64,000 nt of DNA from an uncultured Lachnospiraceae bacterium (GCA_948470335.1 CAOKOL010000021.1:1-64000), one strand, 5' to 3'. Shown: positions 33,444-42,822, counted from the first letter of the stretch. Notes: generated from the sequence alone by a model not told the origin. Made by a program: numbers and translations.

Positions 33444-34903
33444 CCGAACATGGTATGGCATCAAAACTGAAATGGGGGATTCTCTGGAATGTATTTGGCT
33501 CCGTCGGAAGCAAAGCTTTGGTCATGCTTGCTTCCGTATTAACGGCGCGGATTTTAGGGGCGGACCGTAACGGCGAATTCGGAATGATAAATAATACGGT
33601 GGGAATGTTTTCCACTTTTGCGGCGCTGGGACTGGGAACAACCGCAACACGGTTTGTAGTTGAATTTAAAAAGGATGAAAAAGAACGATGCGGAAACGTA
33701 ATTGCGATGGCTTTTTTTGTTGCGCTGGCCACGTCATTGATTTTTGCGGGTGCTTTGATACTGGGCAGTGAGTGGCTTTCGGTGCACACATTAAATAATA
33801 GAAAGCTTGCCGCCGGTCTGAAAATATCGTCGGTTATGTTGGTTTTTAATACGCTTAACACAATTCAGAACAGTATTCTGGCAGGCTTTGAAGATTTTAA
33901 AACCGTTGCAAAAGTGGCTATTATACAGGGCATTATTTCTGTTCCCGTATTTGTTGTGTTTACGCTGTTTTTTGGAGTTAACGGATTGGTGGCCGGATAT
34001 GGAATAGTCGGGATCGCCGCGTTTCTGACAGCGAACAGACATATTCAGAACTTATGTAAGCGGAATAATATTTTCATTACCTATAAAACCTGTTTTTCGG
34101 AATACCGGCTCTTATTTAAGTTCGCATTGCCGGCCATGCTGATGAATGTGGTTGTAATCCCGATTACATGGCTTGGAAACACGATTGTTATTCAGAAATC
34201 TGACGGGTATTATCATCTGGGTGTTTTCAATGCGGCAAATCAGTGGCGTTCGGCGATCTCTCTGCTTCCGGCAGCAATTGGCAATGTGATTTTGCCGTTT
34301 ATCATAACCAAAGATGATGATAGGGTGGAAGATATCAATGTTTTATTATCCTGGTTTATTGTACTGATACTGTCATCTGCAGTTACTCTGTTTTCGGGAT
34401 TTATCACCGTATTTTATGGTAAAAGCTATGATTATGTCAGTCTGAACCGTTCAATCATTGTGATCTGTGCAATCTGTGCTTTTTTGGCTTTTAAAGAAGG
34501 AATTGCAAGAAATCTGATCAAACATAACTATATGTGGTTCGGTTTTTTCAGTAATCTGTTATGGGGAATATGCTTTATTATCTGTATTCTGTTTTTTAGA
34601 GAAAAGGGAGCGGTCGGCATATCCTGCGCGTATCTGCTGGCGTATTTTATTACGACGGTTATTTTTATTCCATTTTATATTATGCGAAAAATTGTTGACA
34701 GAAGATATTTTTTGAATGGAAAGGTTCTTTCCATATGGGCCGTATTTATTCTGTATCTGGCGGTATCGCTGGTTTTCGATTATATATGGCTTAAAGGCAT
34801 CTTTTTCGCGGTTGTGATGCTTATGGTATATCGGGGCTGTGAGAGCTTTTTCGGTGTTTCCGAAAAGATTGTGCTGTTGCTAAAAAGAAAAAGGGGCCGT
34901 TAA
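33431..34903 (+). CDS. Polysaccharide flippase (Wzx-like, MOP superfamily)
   Basis: 490 residues with about 12-14 hydrophobic segments. The N-terminus KLKWGILWNVFGSVGSKALV and the GLGTTATRFVVEFK loop are typical of the MurJ/RfbX (MOP) superfamily. It flips lipid-linked repeat units across the membrane for the Wzy polymerase. It overlaps the pyruvyl transferase gene, so the two are probably coupled. Confidence 0.92.
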   Translation: MAELTEHGMASKLKWGILWNVFGSVGSKALVMLASVLTARILGADRNGEFGMINNTVGMFSTFAALGLGTTATRFVVEFKKDEKERCGNVIAMAFFVALATSLIFAGALILGSEWLSVHTLNNRKLAAGLKISSVMLVFNTLNTIQNSILAGFEDFKTVAKVAIIQGIISVPVFVVFTLFFGVNGLVAGYGIVGIAAFLTANRHIQNLCKRNNIFITYKTCFSEYRLLFKFALPAMLMNVVVIPITWLGNTIVIQKSDGYYHLGVFNAANQWRSAISLLPAAIGNVILPFIITKDDDRVEDINVLLSWFIVLILSSAVTLFSGFITVFYGKSYDYVSLNRSIIVICAICAFLAFKEGIARNLIKHNYMWFGFFSNLLWGICFIICILFFREKGAVGISCAYLLAYFITTVIFIPFYIMRKIVDRRYFLNGKVLSIWAVFILYLAVSLVFDYIWLKGIFFAVVMLMVYRGCESFFGVSEKIVLLLKRKRGR

Positions 34904-34934
34904 ATGATGGTCAGAGCAATTGTGTGAGGTAACT

Positions 34935-36116
34935 ATGATAAAAATAAAAGATAAGGCTCTGTGTGCCGGATGTGGGGCATGTGTTCAGAGTTGTCCTCTG
35001 CACTGTATCTTTATGCGGACAGATGAGGAGGGATTTTGTTATCCGGAAGCGGACCAGGAAAAATGTGTTGAATGTGGAATATGTGAGCATGTATGTCCCT
35101 GTATCAATAAGCTTCATCATTCTGAACAGGAACCGGACGTATGGTGCGTCAGACACCAGAATGACAGAATCCGGTTTGACAGTTCGTCGGGCGGCGTTTT
35201 TTCTGCGCTTGCAGAATGGATCATCAAGCAGGGAGGAATTGTGTTTGGCGCCGAACTGTCCGAGGACTGTCAATCGGTGAAGCATACCGCAGTGGGGGCT
35301 CTTGAAGAAATAGAAAGAATCAGAGGGTCAAAATATGTGCAGAGCTCTGTGGGGAATACCTATCTGTGTGCAAAAGAATATCTGGAACAGGGAAAAAAGG
35401 TTCTGTTTTCAGGAACGCCCTGTCAGATTAAAGGTCTTAAATTATATCTGGAAAAAGACTTTGATTATCTGGTATGCGTTGACGTGATCTGTCATGGTGT
35501 TCCGTCCCAGAGTCTGTGGGCAAAATATGCGGAATATTTGCAGGAAAAATTCGGAACGGAAATCAGCAGCGTGAATTTCCGAAGCAAAAAATATGGCTGG
35601 CGTGATTTTGGAACAAAGTATTTGGGAAACAGAAGGAAACAGTATTTTAAATTTAATTTTGAAGATCCGTATTTCCGTATGTTTAACAGCAATCTTTGTC
35701 TGCGGCCTTCCTGTTATCAATGTCAGGCCAAAGACGGCGAAAGCGGAGCGGATATCACATTAGGTGATTTTTGGAACGTAGAAAGCGTTTTTCCGGAGCT
35801 TAATGATAATAAAGGGATATCGATGGTTTTGCTTAATTCAGATAAAGGAAAAAAACTGTTTGAGACAGTCAGAAAGGAATTTTATGCGACGAATAAAGGA
35901 CTGAGTTATGAACTGGCGAAAAAATGCAATCCCGCAATTTATAAATCTCAGCCTTATCCTGCTGTCCGCAGCGCATTTTATGCGGATATGAACAATATGT
36001 CTTTTTGCAGGCTGTCAGAAAAGTATGTGCCTGCAACAATGAAAATAGCACTGAAAGCGTTGCTGCTGAGAATTGGTCTGTGGCCGTATATCGAGAAAAA
36101 ACGAGGGGGGGGGTAA
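34935..36116 (+). CDS. FrhB/FdhB-like iron-sulfur protein of polysaccharide loci
   Basis: 393 residues from ATG 34935 (GTGAGGT upstream). Two N-terminal 4Fe-4S ferredoxin motifs, CAGCGACVQSCP and CVECGICEHVCP, precede the F420 hydrogenase/dehydrogenase beta-subunit domain (SSGGVFSALAEWII, FSGTPCQIKGLKLYL, ICHGVPSQ, GDFWNVE). Such proteins often sit beside pyruvyl transferases in surface-glycan clusters and are thought to carry out a flavin or Fe-S redox step on the glycan; the reaction is unknown. The coding end contains a G9 tract (36105-36113), so slippage would change the last residues. Confidence 0.88.
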   Translation: MIKIKDKALCAGCGACVQSCPLHCIFMRTDEEGFCYPEADQEKCVECGICEHVCPCINKLHHSEQEPDVWCVRHQNDRIRFDSSSGGVFSALAEWIIKQGGIVFGAELSEDCQSVKHTAVGALEEIERIRGSKYVQSSVGNTYLCAKEYLEQGKKVLFSGTPCQIKGLKLYLEKDFDYLVCVDVICHGVPSQSLWAKYAEYLQEKFGTEISSVNFRSKKYGWRDFGTKYLGNRRKQYFKFNFEDPYFRMFNSNLCLRPSCYQCQAKDGESGADITLGDFWNVESVFPELNDNKGISMVLLNSDKGKKLFETVRKEFYATNKGLSYELAKKCNPAIYKSQPYPAVRSAFYADMNNMSFCRLSEKYVPATMKIALKALLLRIGLWPYIEKKRGGG

Positions 36117-36160
36117 TGCCTGATTATGGAATACTGGTTATTTATAAAAACTGAAAGAAG

Positions 36161-37276
36161 GTGAAGAAGATCAAGACAGTTATGCTGGTTTTTGGCACGA
36201 GGCCGGAAGCAATAAAAATGTGCCCTCTTGTCAATGAGCTGAAAACAAGAGATAATCTGAAAACAATTGTGTGCGTGACAGGACAGCACAGGCAGATGCT
36301 GAATCAGGTATTGGAAATTTTCGGAGTGGTTCCTGATTATGATCTGGCGATTATGAGAGACAGGCAGACACTGTTTGATATTACCACGAATATTCTTGAT
36401 CATATCAAACCGCTGCTGGAAGCTGCGGGACCGGATATTGTTTTGGTTCATGGCGACACATCTACTACATTTGCGGCGGCTCTGGCCTGTTTTTATATGG
36501 GGATTCCGGTGGGCCATGTGGAGGCCGGACTTCGGACTTATAATATTTATTCTCCATATCCGGAGGAATTTAACCGTCAGGCAGTATCCGTAATTGCGCA
36601 GTATCATTTTGCGCCTACCGTACGGGCAAAAGACAATCTGTTAAAAGAGGGCAGAGACGGGGATAAAATCTGGATTACGGGCAATACGGTAATTGACGCG
36701 TTAAAGACAACGGTGCGAGAGAATTACAGTCATCCGGAGCTGGAGTGGGCCAGAAATTCCCGGCTGATTTTTATAACGGCCCACCGCCGCGAAAATCTTG
36801 GTGAGCCAATGTGCCGGATGTTCCGGGCCATTCGCCGTGTGATGAATGAATATCCGGATGTAAAAGCATTATATCCTATACATATGAATCCGGCTGTTCG
36901 TAAAGCTGCGGCGGAAGAACTGGGAGGATTTGACAGGATTCATATGATTGATCCGGTTGAAGTTTTTGACTGCCATAATATTATGGCACGTTCTTATTTG
37001 ATTTTGACAGATTCGGGCGGAATACAGGAAGAAGCGCCGTCTCTTGGAAAACCGGTTCTTGTTATGCGGGATACAACGGAACGCCCGGAAGGCATTATGG
37101 CCGGAACATTAAAGCTGGTCGGAACCGATGAAGATGTGATTTATCGGAACTTTAAAGAATTACTTACGGACCGGAACGCATATGATGCCATGGCAAAAGC
37201 AAATAATCCGTATGGAGACGGTTTTGCATCCAGGCACATAGCTGATATTATTGAAAAAGGCTTTACGGAAATATAG
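36161..37276 (+). CDS. wecB: UDP-N-acetylglucosamine 2-epimerase (non-hydrolysing)
   Basis: 371 residues from GTG 36161. It interconverts UDP-GlcNAc and UDP-ManNAc, supplying a ManNAc-type donor. Motifs: MLVFGTRPEAIKMCPL, TGQHRQML, VLVHGDTSTTFAAALA, HVEAGLRTYNIYSPYPEEFN, TAHRREN and DSGGIQEEAPSLGKPVLVMR followed by TERPE. Length and motifs fit WecB/MnaA. It lies at the distal part of the glycan operon, 19 bp before the acyltransferase. Confidence 0.95.
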   Translation: MKKIKTVMLVFGTRPEAIKMCPLVNELKTRDNLKTIVCVTGQHRQMLNQVLEIFGVVPDYDLAIMRDRQTLFDITTNILDHIKPLLEAAGPDIVLVHGDTSTTFAAALACFYMGIPVGHVEAGLRTYNIYSPYPEEFNRQAVSVIAQYHFAPTVRAKDNLLKEGRDGDKIWITGNTVIDALKTTVRENYSHPELEWARNSRLIFITAHRRENLGEPMCRMFRAIRRVMNEYPDVKALYPIHMNPAVRKAAAEELGGFDRIHMIDPVEVFDCHNIMARSYLILTDSGGIQEEAPSLGKPVLVMRDTTERPEGIMAGTLKLVGTDEDVIYRNFKELLTDRNAYDAMAKANNPYGDGFASRHIADIIEKGFTEI

Positions 37277-37294
37277 GTCAAAGACAGGTATAAA

Positions 37295-38002
37295 ATGAAA
37301 AATCCTTTGAAAAAAATAATAAAAAGAATGATACTGGGACATAAATGCGATCAGGAAACATTTATTCGTTTTTTGAGAGACGGCGGCGCAAAAATCGGTG
37401 AGGACGTTAACTTTTTTTCCCTTGAAAAATGTCAGATAGACTCTTTGAATCTGCATTTGCTTACAATCGGAAATCATGTAAATATTGTTTCTTCAATGAT
37501 TCTTACCCATGATTATTCATGGAGTGTGATTAAAAGAAAATATGGAGAAATAATCGGAAATCAGCGTCCCGTAACATTAGGAAATAATATTTTTGTCGGG
37601 GCGGGAAGTATTATTCTTGGCGGAAGCGTGATAGAAGATAACGTGATTATCGGAGCACACAGCGTTGTCAGCGGCCTGTGTGAGCAGGATTCTGTTTATG
37701 CCGGAAATCCGGCAAGAAAACGGATGGAACTGGAAGAATACAGAGAGAAGAGAAAGAAAAAACAATTGGAAGAAGCGAGCATTTTTGTGAGAAAATGGAT
37801 TGATGCATATGGAAGCGAACCCGATGAAACAAAACTGCATGAATATTTTTATTTATTTGCGAATGCCGGTTATATGTTGTCTCCTGTGTTTGACGAAAAA
37901 CTGAAATTGTGCGGAAACTATGAGCAGTCAGTGGAATATCTGAAAACACATGCGCCGGCATTCGATGGTTTTGAAGAATTCTTAAAGATGTCAGGCATCT
38001 GA
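37295..38002 (+). CDS. Left-handed beta-helix acyltransferase with C-terminal extension
   Basis: 235 residues. Hexapeptide repeats (about 25-135, such as IGNHVNIVSSMIL, GNNIFVGAGSIILGGSVIED and NVIIGAHSVVSG) form the beta-helix of sugar O-acetyltransferases. The VYAGNPARK end motif is typical. A further 95 residues (about 140-235), rich in charged and aromatic residues, are not part of the usual fold. It probably acetylates a sugar of the repeat unit. Last gene of the operon; it converges on rpoN with 29 bp between stops. Confidence 0.85.
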   Translation: MKNPLKKIIKRMILGHKCDQETFIRFLRDGGAKIGEDVNFFSLEKCQIDSLNLHLLTIGNHVNIVSSMILTHDYSWSVIKRKYGEIIGNQRPVTLGNNIFVGAGSIILGGSVIEDNVIIGAHSVVSGLCEQDSVYAGNPARKRMELEEYREKRKKKQLEEASIFVRKWIDAYGSEPDETKLHEYFYLFANAGYMLSPVFDEKLKLCGNYEQSVEYLKTHAPAFDGFEEFLKMSGI

Positions 38003-38031
38003 AATGTGCAGTGCAGGTGCGGCTCTGCATA

Positions 38032-39369
38032 TCATCTCCGCAAAAAACTCCCCGCAATATGCAGTTCCTCCCTGTATTTTGCCACTGTCCGCCTGGAAAT
38101 GGAAATTCCTTCTTTTTCCAGCTCTGCGGAAAGGGCCTGGTCGCTGTAAGGGCGGGCCGGATTTTCGGAGGCGATGATTGCCCGGATTCTTTTTTTAATG
38201 TGATCGGAGGTTACGGCAAGGCTTTGCGCTCCCTCCCCGGAGGCGGCTATGGGCAGGGAAAACAGGTTTTTAAACAGTACCGTTTCTTTTGGGAACTGCA
38301 AATATTTATTCTGTACGCTGCGGCTTACCGTGGATGTGTGTATATGAAGCTTTTCTGCGATCCCGGTCATTGTCATCGGTTTTAAGGGGCCCTGGCCGGC
38401 AAAATAGTCCGTCTGCCATTCCAGTACGGTCTGTGAGACGGCCAGGATCGTGGCCCGGCGCTGTTCCACATTTTTTAAAAGCATTCTGGCCCGGATTAAT
38501 TTCATGCGGAAATAGTCCCACAGCTGTTCGTCCCGGGTGGTTTCCATCATATGCAGATAGTAATCGCTGATCCGGTAATCCTCCGTCCAGTTGTCGTTTA
38601 GCCGGACTTCCCATTGTCCGTCCTGCAGGGACAGAATGATATCGGGAACAATATACTGGGTTTCACCGGGGATAAAACCCGCCAGCGGCCTGGGATTCAG
38701 TGCCCTGACCGCTCCGATATATTTTCGGGCGGCGGCCGTGCTGATGTGCAGTGCTCTTGTAATACTGCTGATTTTTCCTTCTGCGATATCTTCCAGATGA
38801 TTCCGGATGATCTCCTCAAATGTCTGATCCAGGACCCCTTTTTTCCTGGCCTGATACAGAAGGCATTCCTGTAACCCGGAGGAGAAAATGCCGCAGGGCT
38901 CCAATTGTTTCAGATCCTTCAGACAGGCGTATACGGTCCGCACCGGAACACGATTGATTCTGGCTGTTTCCTGCGCCGGTTCCGTGAAAAATCCGTTGGA
39001 ATCCAGAGATTCGATCAGATATTCAATGAGCCGGTATTCCTCCGGGGTATACCTGCCTTTTGGAAGCTGGTTCATCAGATGCTCTTTAACAGAAGGAGAA
39101 TTCCCTGCCCGGTCCGGAATTTCGCAGGGCTGTTTTAACTCCTCCCGGGCGATGCTTTCGGCAGAGGAAGTCGGGATATAAGCGGAATCCTGATTCTGCC
39201 GGGAAGAAAGACTGTAATCGTTTTTCTGATACTCCAGGACAGGATTCTCCAGATATTCATTCTGCATCAATTCCCGCAGTTCCACAGAATCCATGGCCAG
39301 GATTTTCAGAGACTGTATCTGGTTTTGGGATAATTGCTGCTTTTGCTCCGGGATTAAACGGAAATCCAT
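38032..39369 (-). CDS. rpoN: RNA polymerase sigma-54 factor
   Basis: 445 residues. Region I is the Gln/Leu-rich start (QKQQLSQNQIQSLKILAMDS then VELRELMQNEYLENPVLEYQ), needed for activator response. The core-binding region and a helix-turn-helix (MTGIAEKLHIHTSTVSRSVQNK) follow. The RpoN box RRTVAKYREELHI (about 426-438) contacts the -24 element. It is transcribed away from the polysaccharide operon and lies next to the two sigma-54 promoters of the mttB and MFS-BCCT genes. Sigma-54 is optional in Lachnospiraceae, and its place here suggests the locus is a main user. Confidence 0.96.
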   Translation of the reverse strand: MDFRLIPEQKQQLSQNQIQSLKILAMDSVELRELMQNEYLENPVLEYQKNDYSLSSRQNQDSAYIPTSSAESIAREELKQPCEIPDRAGNSPSVKEHLMNQLPKGRYTPEEYRLIEYLIESLDSNGFFTEPAQETARINRVPVRTVYACLKDLKQLEPCGIFSSGLQECLLYQARKKGVLDQTFEEIIRNHLEDIAEGKISSITRALHISTAAARKYIGAVRALNPRPLAGFIPGETQYIVPDIILSLQDGQWEVRLNDNWTEDYRISDYYLHMMETTRDEQLWDYFRMKLIRARMLLKNVEQRRATILAVSQTVLEWQTDYFAGQGPLKPMTMTGIAEKLHIHTSTVSRSVQNKYLQFPKETVLFKNLFSLPIAASGEGAQSLAVTSDHIKKRIRAIIASENPARPYSDQALSAELEKEGISISRRTVAKYREELHIAGSFLRR

Positions 39370-39480
39370 GTGATCACCTGTCCTTTTTAAAACTTGGAAA
39401 ATTGTCTCAACGAGAAAAGTCTGTCGGAGATACTTATAGTTTACTGTTTATCAGCGGCAAAATACATGCCGGCGTCAGAA

Positions 39481-39525
39481 GAAATCAGATCAGAGGAAAT
39501 CAGATCAAAAGAAATCAGGTCAAAA
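39481..39525. repeat. Three 15-bp tandem repeats
   Basis: GAAATCAGATCAGAG, GAAATCAGATCAAAA and GAAATCAGGTCAAAA run end to end between rpoN and mttB. Confidence 0.8.
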
Positions 39526-39555
39526 GAATCTGCCCGTTTAGAGACAGATTCTTTT
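39522..39555 (-). terminator. Terminator-like hairpin after mttB
   Basis: AAAAGAATCTG (39522-39532) pairs perfectly with CAGATTCTTTT (39545-39555). The A/T ends make it potentially active on both strands. It ends mttB, ahead of rpoN on the same strand. Confidence 0.65.
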
Positions 39556-39606
39556 GAAATTGATAAGGTTCTGTGAGGTGGGACGGCAGTCAGGGTTCGG
39601 GTCTGT

Positions 39607-41070
39607 TCAGCCCAGTACCCGTTTTTCGGCGGCAGCCAGAATTTCGTTTAATTTCTGCATGATATCCGCAGGAAGCGCGGGCGCTCTGTGTTCGGTCAGC
39701 ATCTTTTCCGTTTTGATGCGGAGTCTGGTGCGCAGATCCATTTTGTTCTGTTCCCAGTTGCTGTACAGCTCCCGGGTCATAAGCGTGGGGAACCAGAATT
39801 CGCTGCGGAAGTTTTCGAATGTATGTTCATGGGTCAGGAATTCTCCGCCGGGGCCTACTTCGTGGACAATCTCAGGAACCAGCGTATCCTCATTGATCGC
39901 AATGCCTCTTTCCATCCTGCGTGCGTAGCCGATGATTTCATCGGTCAGAACAACCTGTTCCAGCGCGCCGCTCATGGCGCCGTCGATAAAGCCCACGTCA
40001 TGAACCAGATGCCCGCCGTTTAAAATATTGGTCAGTACCTGCATGGCAGTTTCGATGGCGGCCTGCTCATCTACGATTTTCGCGTCTGTAACGCCGCCGG
40101 TCTGCATGGTGGGCAGATTCAGATAATGAAACAGATCTGCATTCATGGCTTCGCCCAGACAGTGTTCCGGGCTGCCGTATGCGGAATGGGTGGTGCTCAT
40201 ATCCACGGTCAGCGCTACGAAACCGCAGGCAATGGTGCAGCCTTCCCGGATCAGCTGTGTAAGAACCAGTCCTCCGAAAAGCTCCGCCATTCCCACGGCG
40301 GCGGCGGTGGCCATGGTAACCGGGGTAACGGAACCTAACTGGGCGCCGGTCATCCAGATCAGCGGAAGGCCGGACTGGGCTGCGTACTCCAGCTTTTCAA
40401 AAATCTTTGCGTCGATAATCAGAGGCGTTACCGGGCAGCCGGGGAACAGTGCCATAAAAGGTTTTTCCAGAAGTTTTTCCCGGCCGCCTGCCACTGCGGC
40501 GCCCATATCCACCTGCTCTTTCAGGCCGTCGACGCTGACGCCCCAGCTGATAACAGGCTTAGTGGAATTGGTCAGCATTTCATAAGTCTCATACACGTCG
40601 GACAGGCCGATATCATAATCGGAAATCTGAGCCAGTCCCATCAGAAAGTCGATATTCGGGCATGCGTCCGCGACAATGGCGCTGTCGGTCACGTCACTTC
40701 GACGGGATTTGCGCCGCCCGCCGGTCTTAAAATCGTTGAAGAAGGGATTTGTGGGGCCTAATCCGAAATAGGTGCGGGTGCCGCCTGCGCGCAGCTTTTC
40801 ATTGCCGAACCGGTCATAGAGAACCAGTTCCTTGCCGGCGGAATTGATGGCTTTGATGACCAGTTCGCGGGGGAATTTGATAACGCCGTCTTCCTGCTTT
40901 GCCCCTGCGTCGGTCAGAATCTTCTGTGCCCGTGGATGCTGGATATCCATGCCCGTAGTTTCCAGAATGTCAAATGCGGCTCTGAGAATGGTTTCGCAGT
41001 CTGCTTCTGTTAATACCTGATAGCTTTTTCTGTTTTCCTGATAATAAGATTTTAATCCTTCGATTGCCAT
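39607..41070 (-). CDS. MttB-superfamily methyltransferase without pyrrolysine
   Basis: 487 residues from ATG 41070 (AAGGAG upstream), the size of MttB/MtgB-type proteins. Family features: NRKSYQVLTEADCETILRAA, MDIQHPRAQKILTDAGAK, PVISWGVSVDGLKEQVDMGA, PLIWMTGAQLGSVTPVTMAT and the C-terminal HEVGPGGEFLTHEHTFENFR. The reading frame is open throughout, with no internal amber codon, so it is a non-Pyl member. Such enzymes demethylate quaternary amines (glycine betaine, proline betaine, carnitine, gamma-butyrobetaine) onto a corrinoid protein. The BCCT transporter nearby fits a betaine or carnitine substrate. No corrinoid protein is next to it; the nearest is at 13.5 kb. It is driven by a sigma-54 promoter. 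Confidence 0.9.
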   Translation of the reverse strand: MAIEGLKSYYQENRKSYQVLTEADCETILRAAFDILETTGMDIQHPRAQKILTDAGAKQEDGVIKFPRELVIKAINSAGKELVLYDRFGNEKLRAGGTRTYFGLGPTNPFFNDFKTGGRRKSRRSDVTDSAIVADACPNIDFLMGLAQISDYDIGLSDVYETYEMLTNSTKPVISWGVSVDGLKEQVDMGAAVAGGREKLLEKPFMALFPGCPVTPLIIDAKIFEKLEYAAQSGLPLIWMTGAQLGSVTPVTMATAAAVGMAELFGGLVLTQLIREGCTIACGFVALTVDMSTTHSAYGSPEHCLGEAMNADLFHYLNLPTMQTGGVTDAKIVDEQAAIETAMQVLTNILNGGHLVHDVGFIDGAMSGALEQVVLTDEIIGYARRMERGIAINEDTLVPEIVHEVGPGGEFLTHEHTFENFRSEFWFPTLMTRELYSNWEQNKMDLRTRLRIKTEKMLTEHRAPALPADIMQKLNEILAAAEKRVLG

Positions 41071-41140
41071 AATTGAAATCTCCTTTGCATGTTTTATATT
41101 TGATTTGCGGGAATCGGCCGTGAACCCTGCCTTTTTAAAC

Positions 41141-41157
41141 AGCAAATGCGATGCCAA
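41141..41157 (-). promoter_or_regulatory. Sigma-54 promoter of mttB
   Basis: On the minus strand TTGGCATCGCATTTGCT: GG and GC are separated by exactly 10 bases, with a near-consensus TGGCA -24 and TTGCT -12. It lies 71 bp before the mttB start. Confidence 0.88.
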
Positions 41158-41267
41158 CCGTAAGAAAAAAATGAAAAAAAATATTGTTTCCTTAAATAAA
41201 TATAAAAAGTTGAAAAATGTCGAAAAAGACGGTACAATGAGCTGAAAAAATGATAAACTGGAGTTGT

Positions 41268-41322
41268 CAATAAAAATTGCGGCAATAAAAATTGACAGCG
41301 GAGGGGCTGTCAATAAAAATTG
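41268..41322. promoter_or_regulatory. Three CAATAAAAATTG boxes: probable enhancer for the sigma-54 activator
   Basis: Identical 12-mers at 41268-41279, 41283-41294 and 41311-41322, each with CAAT/ATTG dyad ends. They lie about 110-180 bp upstream of the mttB -24 element and up to 31 bp before the activator gene, fitting both activation of mttB and autoregulation. Confidence 0.7.
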
Positions 41323-41352
41323 ACGGATGCGGCAGAAAATGTGAGGGGCGTT

Positions 41353-42822
41353 ATGGTGGATGAAAAAATTTTACTGGAAATACTGGAGCATATTCCTTCC
41401 GCCGTTTATGTGGTGGATCAGCAGGAGCGGATGGTTTATGTGAACCGGGCGGCGGAACTGCTGGACAATTATTCCCGGAAAGATGTATTGGGAAAGAAAC
41501 TGGAGGATATTTATAAAGATATCGTTTTCACGGAAGATAAAAACTCGCCCTGTCTGCTGGGCCTTCGAACGGGACAGGTTTACAGGGATGAAAATGTGGA
41601 ATGGTTTAACGGCGGAAAAGTGATTAATACGCTGATCAGCACTTATCTGGTCAGAGAAAAGGACAAAATTGCGGCTGTATATGCCATTTGCGACGAGATT
41701 TCGAATCTGAAAAAAAGGGTGATCAGCAACGCTTCATTTCTAAATCAGACTACTTACAAAACCCATTCCAAAAGGCTGGGAAACGGTACGGAATATGTGT
41801 TTGACGATATTCTGGGAAACAGCAAGGCCATGCAGGATACGGTTTCTCTGGCAAAGCGTTTTGCCGCGAAACAGATGCCGGTGATGCTGTTTGGTGAAAC
41901 CGGTACGGGCAAAGAGATGTTTGCCCAGAGCATACACAATGCCAGTGTGAACTATAAAGGGCCTTTTGTGGCCGTGAACTGTGCCGCGATTCCGGATAAT
42001 CTGCTGGAAAGCACACTGTTCGGCACGAAAAAGGGCGCCTTTACAGGCGCGGTGGACAGTATCGGAATGTTTGAAAAGGCGGAAAACGGAACCCTGTTTC
42101 TGGATGAAATTAATTCCATGCCGATTTATCTGCAGTCCAAACTGCTGCGTGTGCTGCAGGAGAAAGAAATTCAGCGGCTGGGGGACGTAACCATGCGGAA
42201 AGTCAACTGCCGGATTATCAGTGCCACCAACGAGCTGCCGGATAAGCTGATGGAAGAAGGCCGGATGCGGGAAGATCTGTATTATCGTCTGTCTACCGGA
42301 TTTGTGTTTATTCCGCCTCTCAGGGAAAGGGAATATGATCTGGACCTGCTGATTCAGGTGATTGTGAACCGTCTGAATCAGGAGATGGATACGGTGATTA
42401 TCGGACTGACGCCGGCACTGAATATGATGATGCATCAGTATAGCTGGCCCGGAAATATACGTGAGCTGACGAACGTACTGGCCAGCGCCTTTAATTTTGT
42501 GTCGGAACGGGACGGCTATGTGGGCATTGAACATCTTCCGAACTATCTCAGGGACAAACTGGAGGAATCGCTGCGGGAGCAGGGGGAGTCCGGCCAGCCT
42601 TTTTTGTTTTCCCTGCCAAAAGACAGCGAAGGGAGGAGCAGGCTGCAGATCGACCGGAATCTGAATGATACGGTGGATCAGTTTGAGCGGCGTCTGATCG
42701 AGCAGGCGCTGTATGAGACAAAGGGAAAGCTGAGCCGGTGCAGCGAAAGGCTGGGGATTTCCAGGCAGGGGCTGTCGGTGAAGCTAAAAAAATATCAGAT
42801 CAACCCGGCGCAGTACAGGTAG
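41353..42822 (+). CDS. Sigma-54-dependent activator (PAS-AAA+-HTH)
   Basis: 489 residues from ATG 41353 (GAGGGG upstream); an in-frame TTG at 41320 is less likely because it lies inside an operator box. An N-terminal PAS domain (about 1-110, LEHIPSAVYVVDQQERMVYV) replaces the usual receiver, so it senses a small molecule directly. The AAA+ domain has Walker A GETGTGKE, the sigma-54 contact loop GAFTGA, Walker B LFLDEIN and the arginine-finger region. A Fis-type helix-turn-helix ends the protein (SRCSERLGISRQGLSVKLKK). It is the likely activator of the flanking mttB and MFS-BCCT promoters. Confidence 0.95.
   Translation: MVDEKILLEILEHIPSAVYVVDQQERMVYVNRAAELLDNYSRKDVLGKKLEDIYKDIVFTEDKNSPCLLGLRTGQVYRDENVEWFNGGKVINTLISTYLVREKDKIAAVYAICDEISNLKKRVISNASFLNQTTYKTHSKRLGNGTEYVFDDILGNSKAMQDTVSLAKRFAAKQMPVMLFGETGTGKEMFAQSIHNASVNYKGPFVAVNCAAIPDNLLESTLFGTKKGAFTGAVDSIGMFEKAENGTLFLDEINSMPIYLQSKLLRVLQEKEIQRLGDVTMRKVNCRIISATNELPDKLMEEGRMREDLYYRLSTGFVFIPPLREREYDLDLLIQVIVNRLNQEMDTVIIGLTPALNMMMHQYSWPGNIRELTNVLASAFNFVSERDGYVGIEHLPNYLRDKLEESLREQGESGQPFLFSLPKDSEGRSRLQIDRNLNDTVDQFERRLIEQALYETKGKLSRCSERLGISRQGLSVKLKKYQINPAQYR

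Noticed and set aside
39607..41070. Pyrrolysine-containing trimethylamine methyltransferase
   Set aside because: No internal TAG codon; the frame is open to a TGA stop at the normal length.
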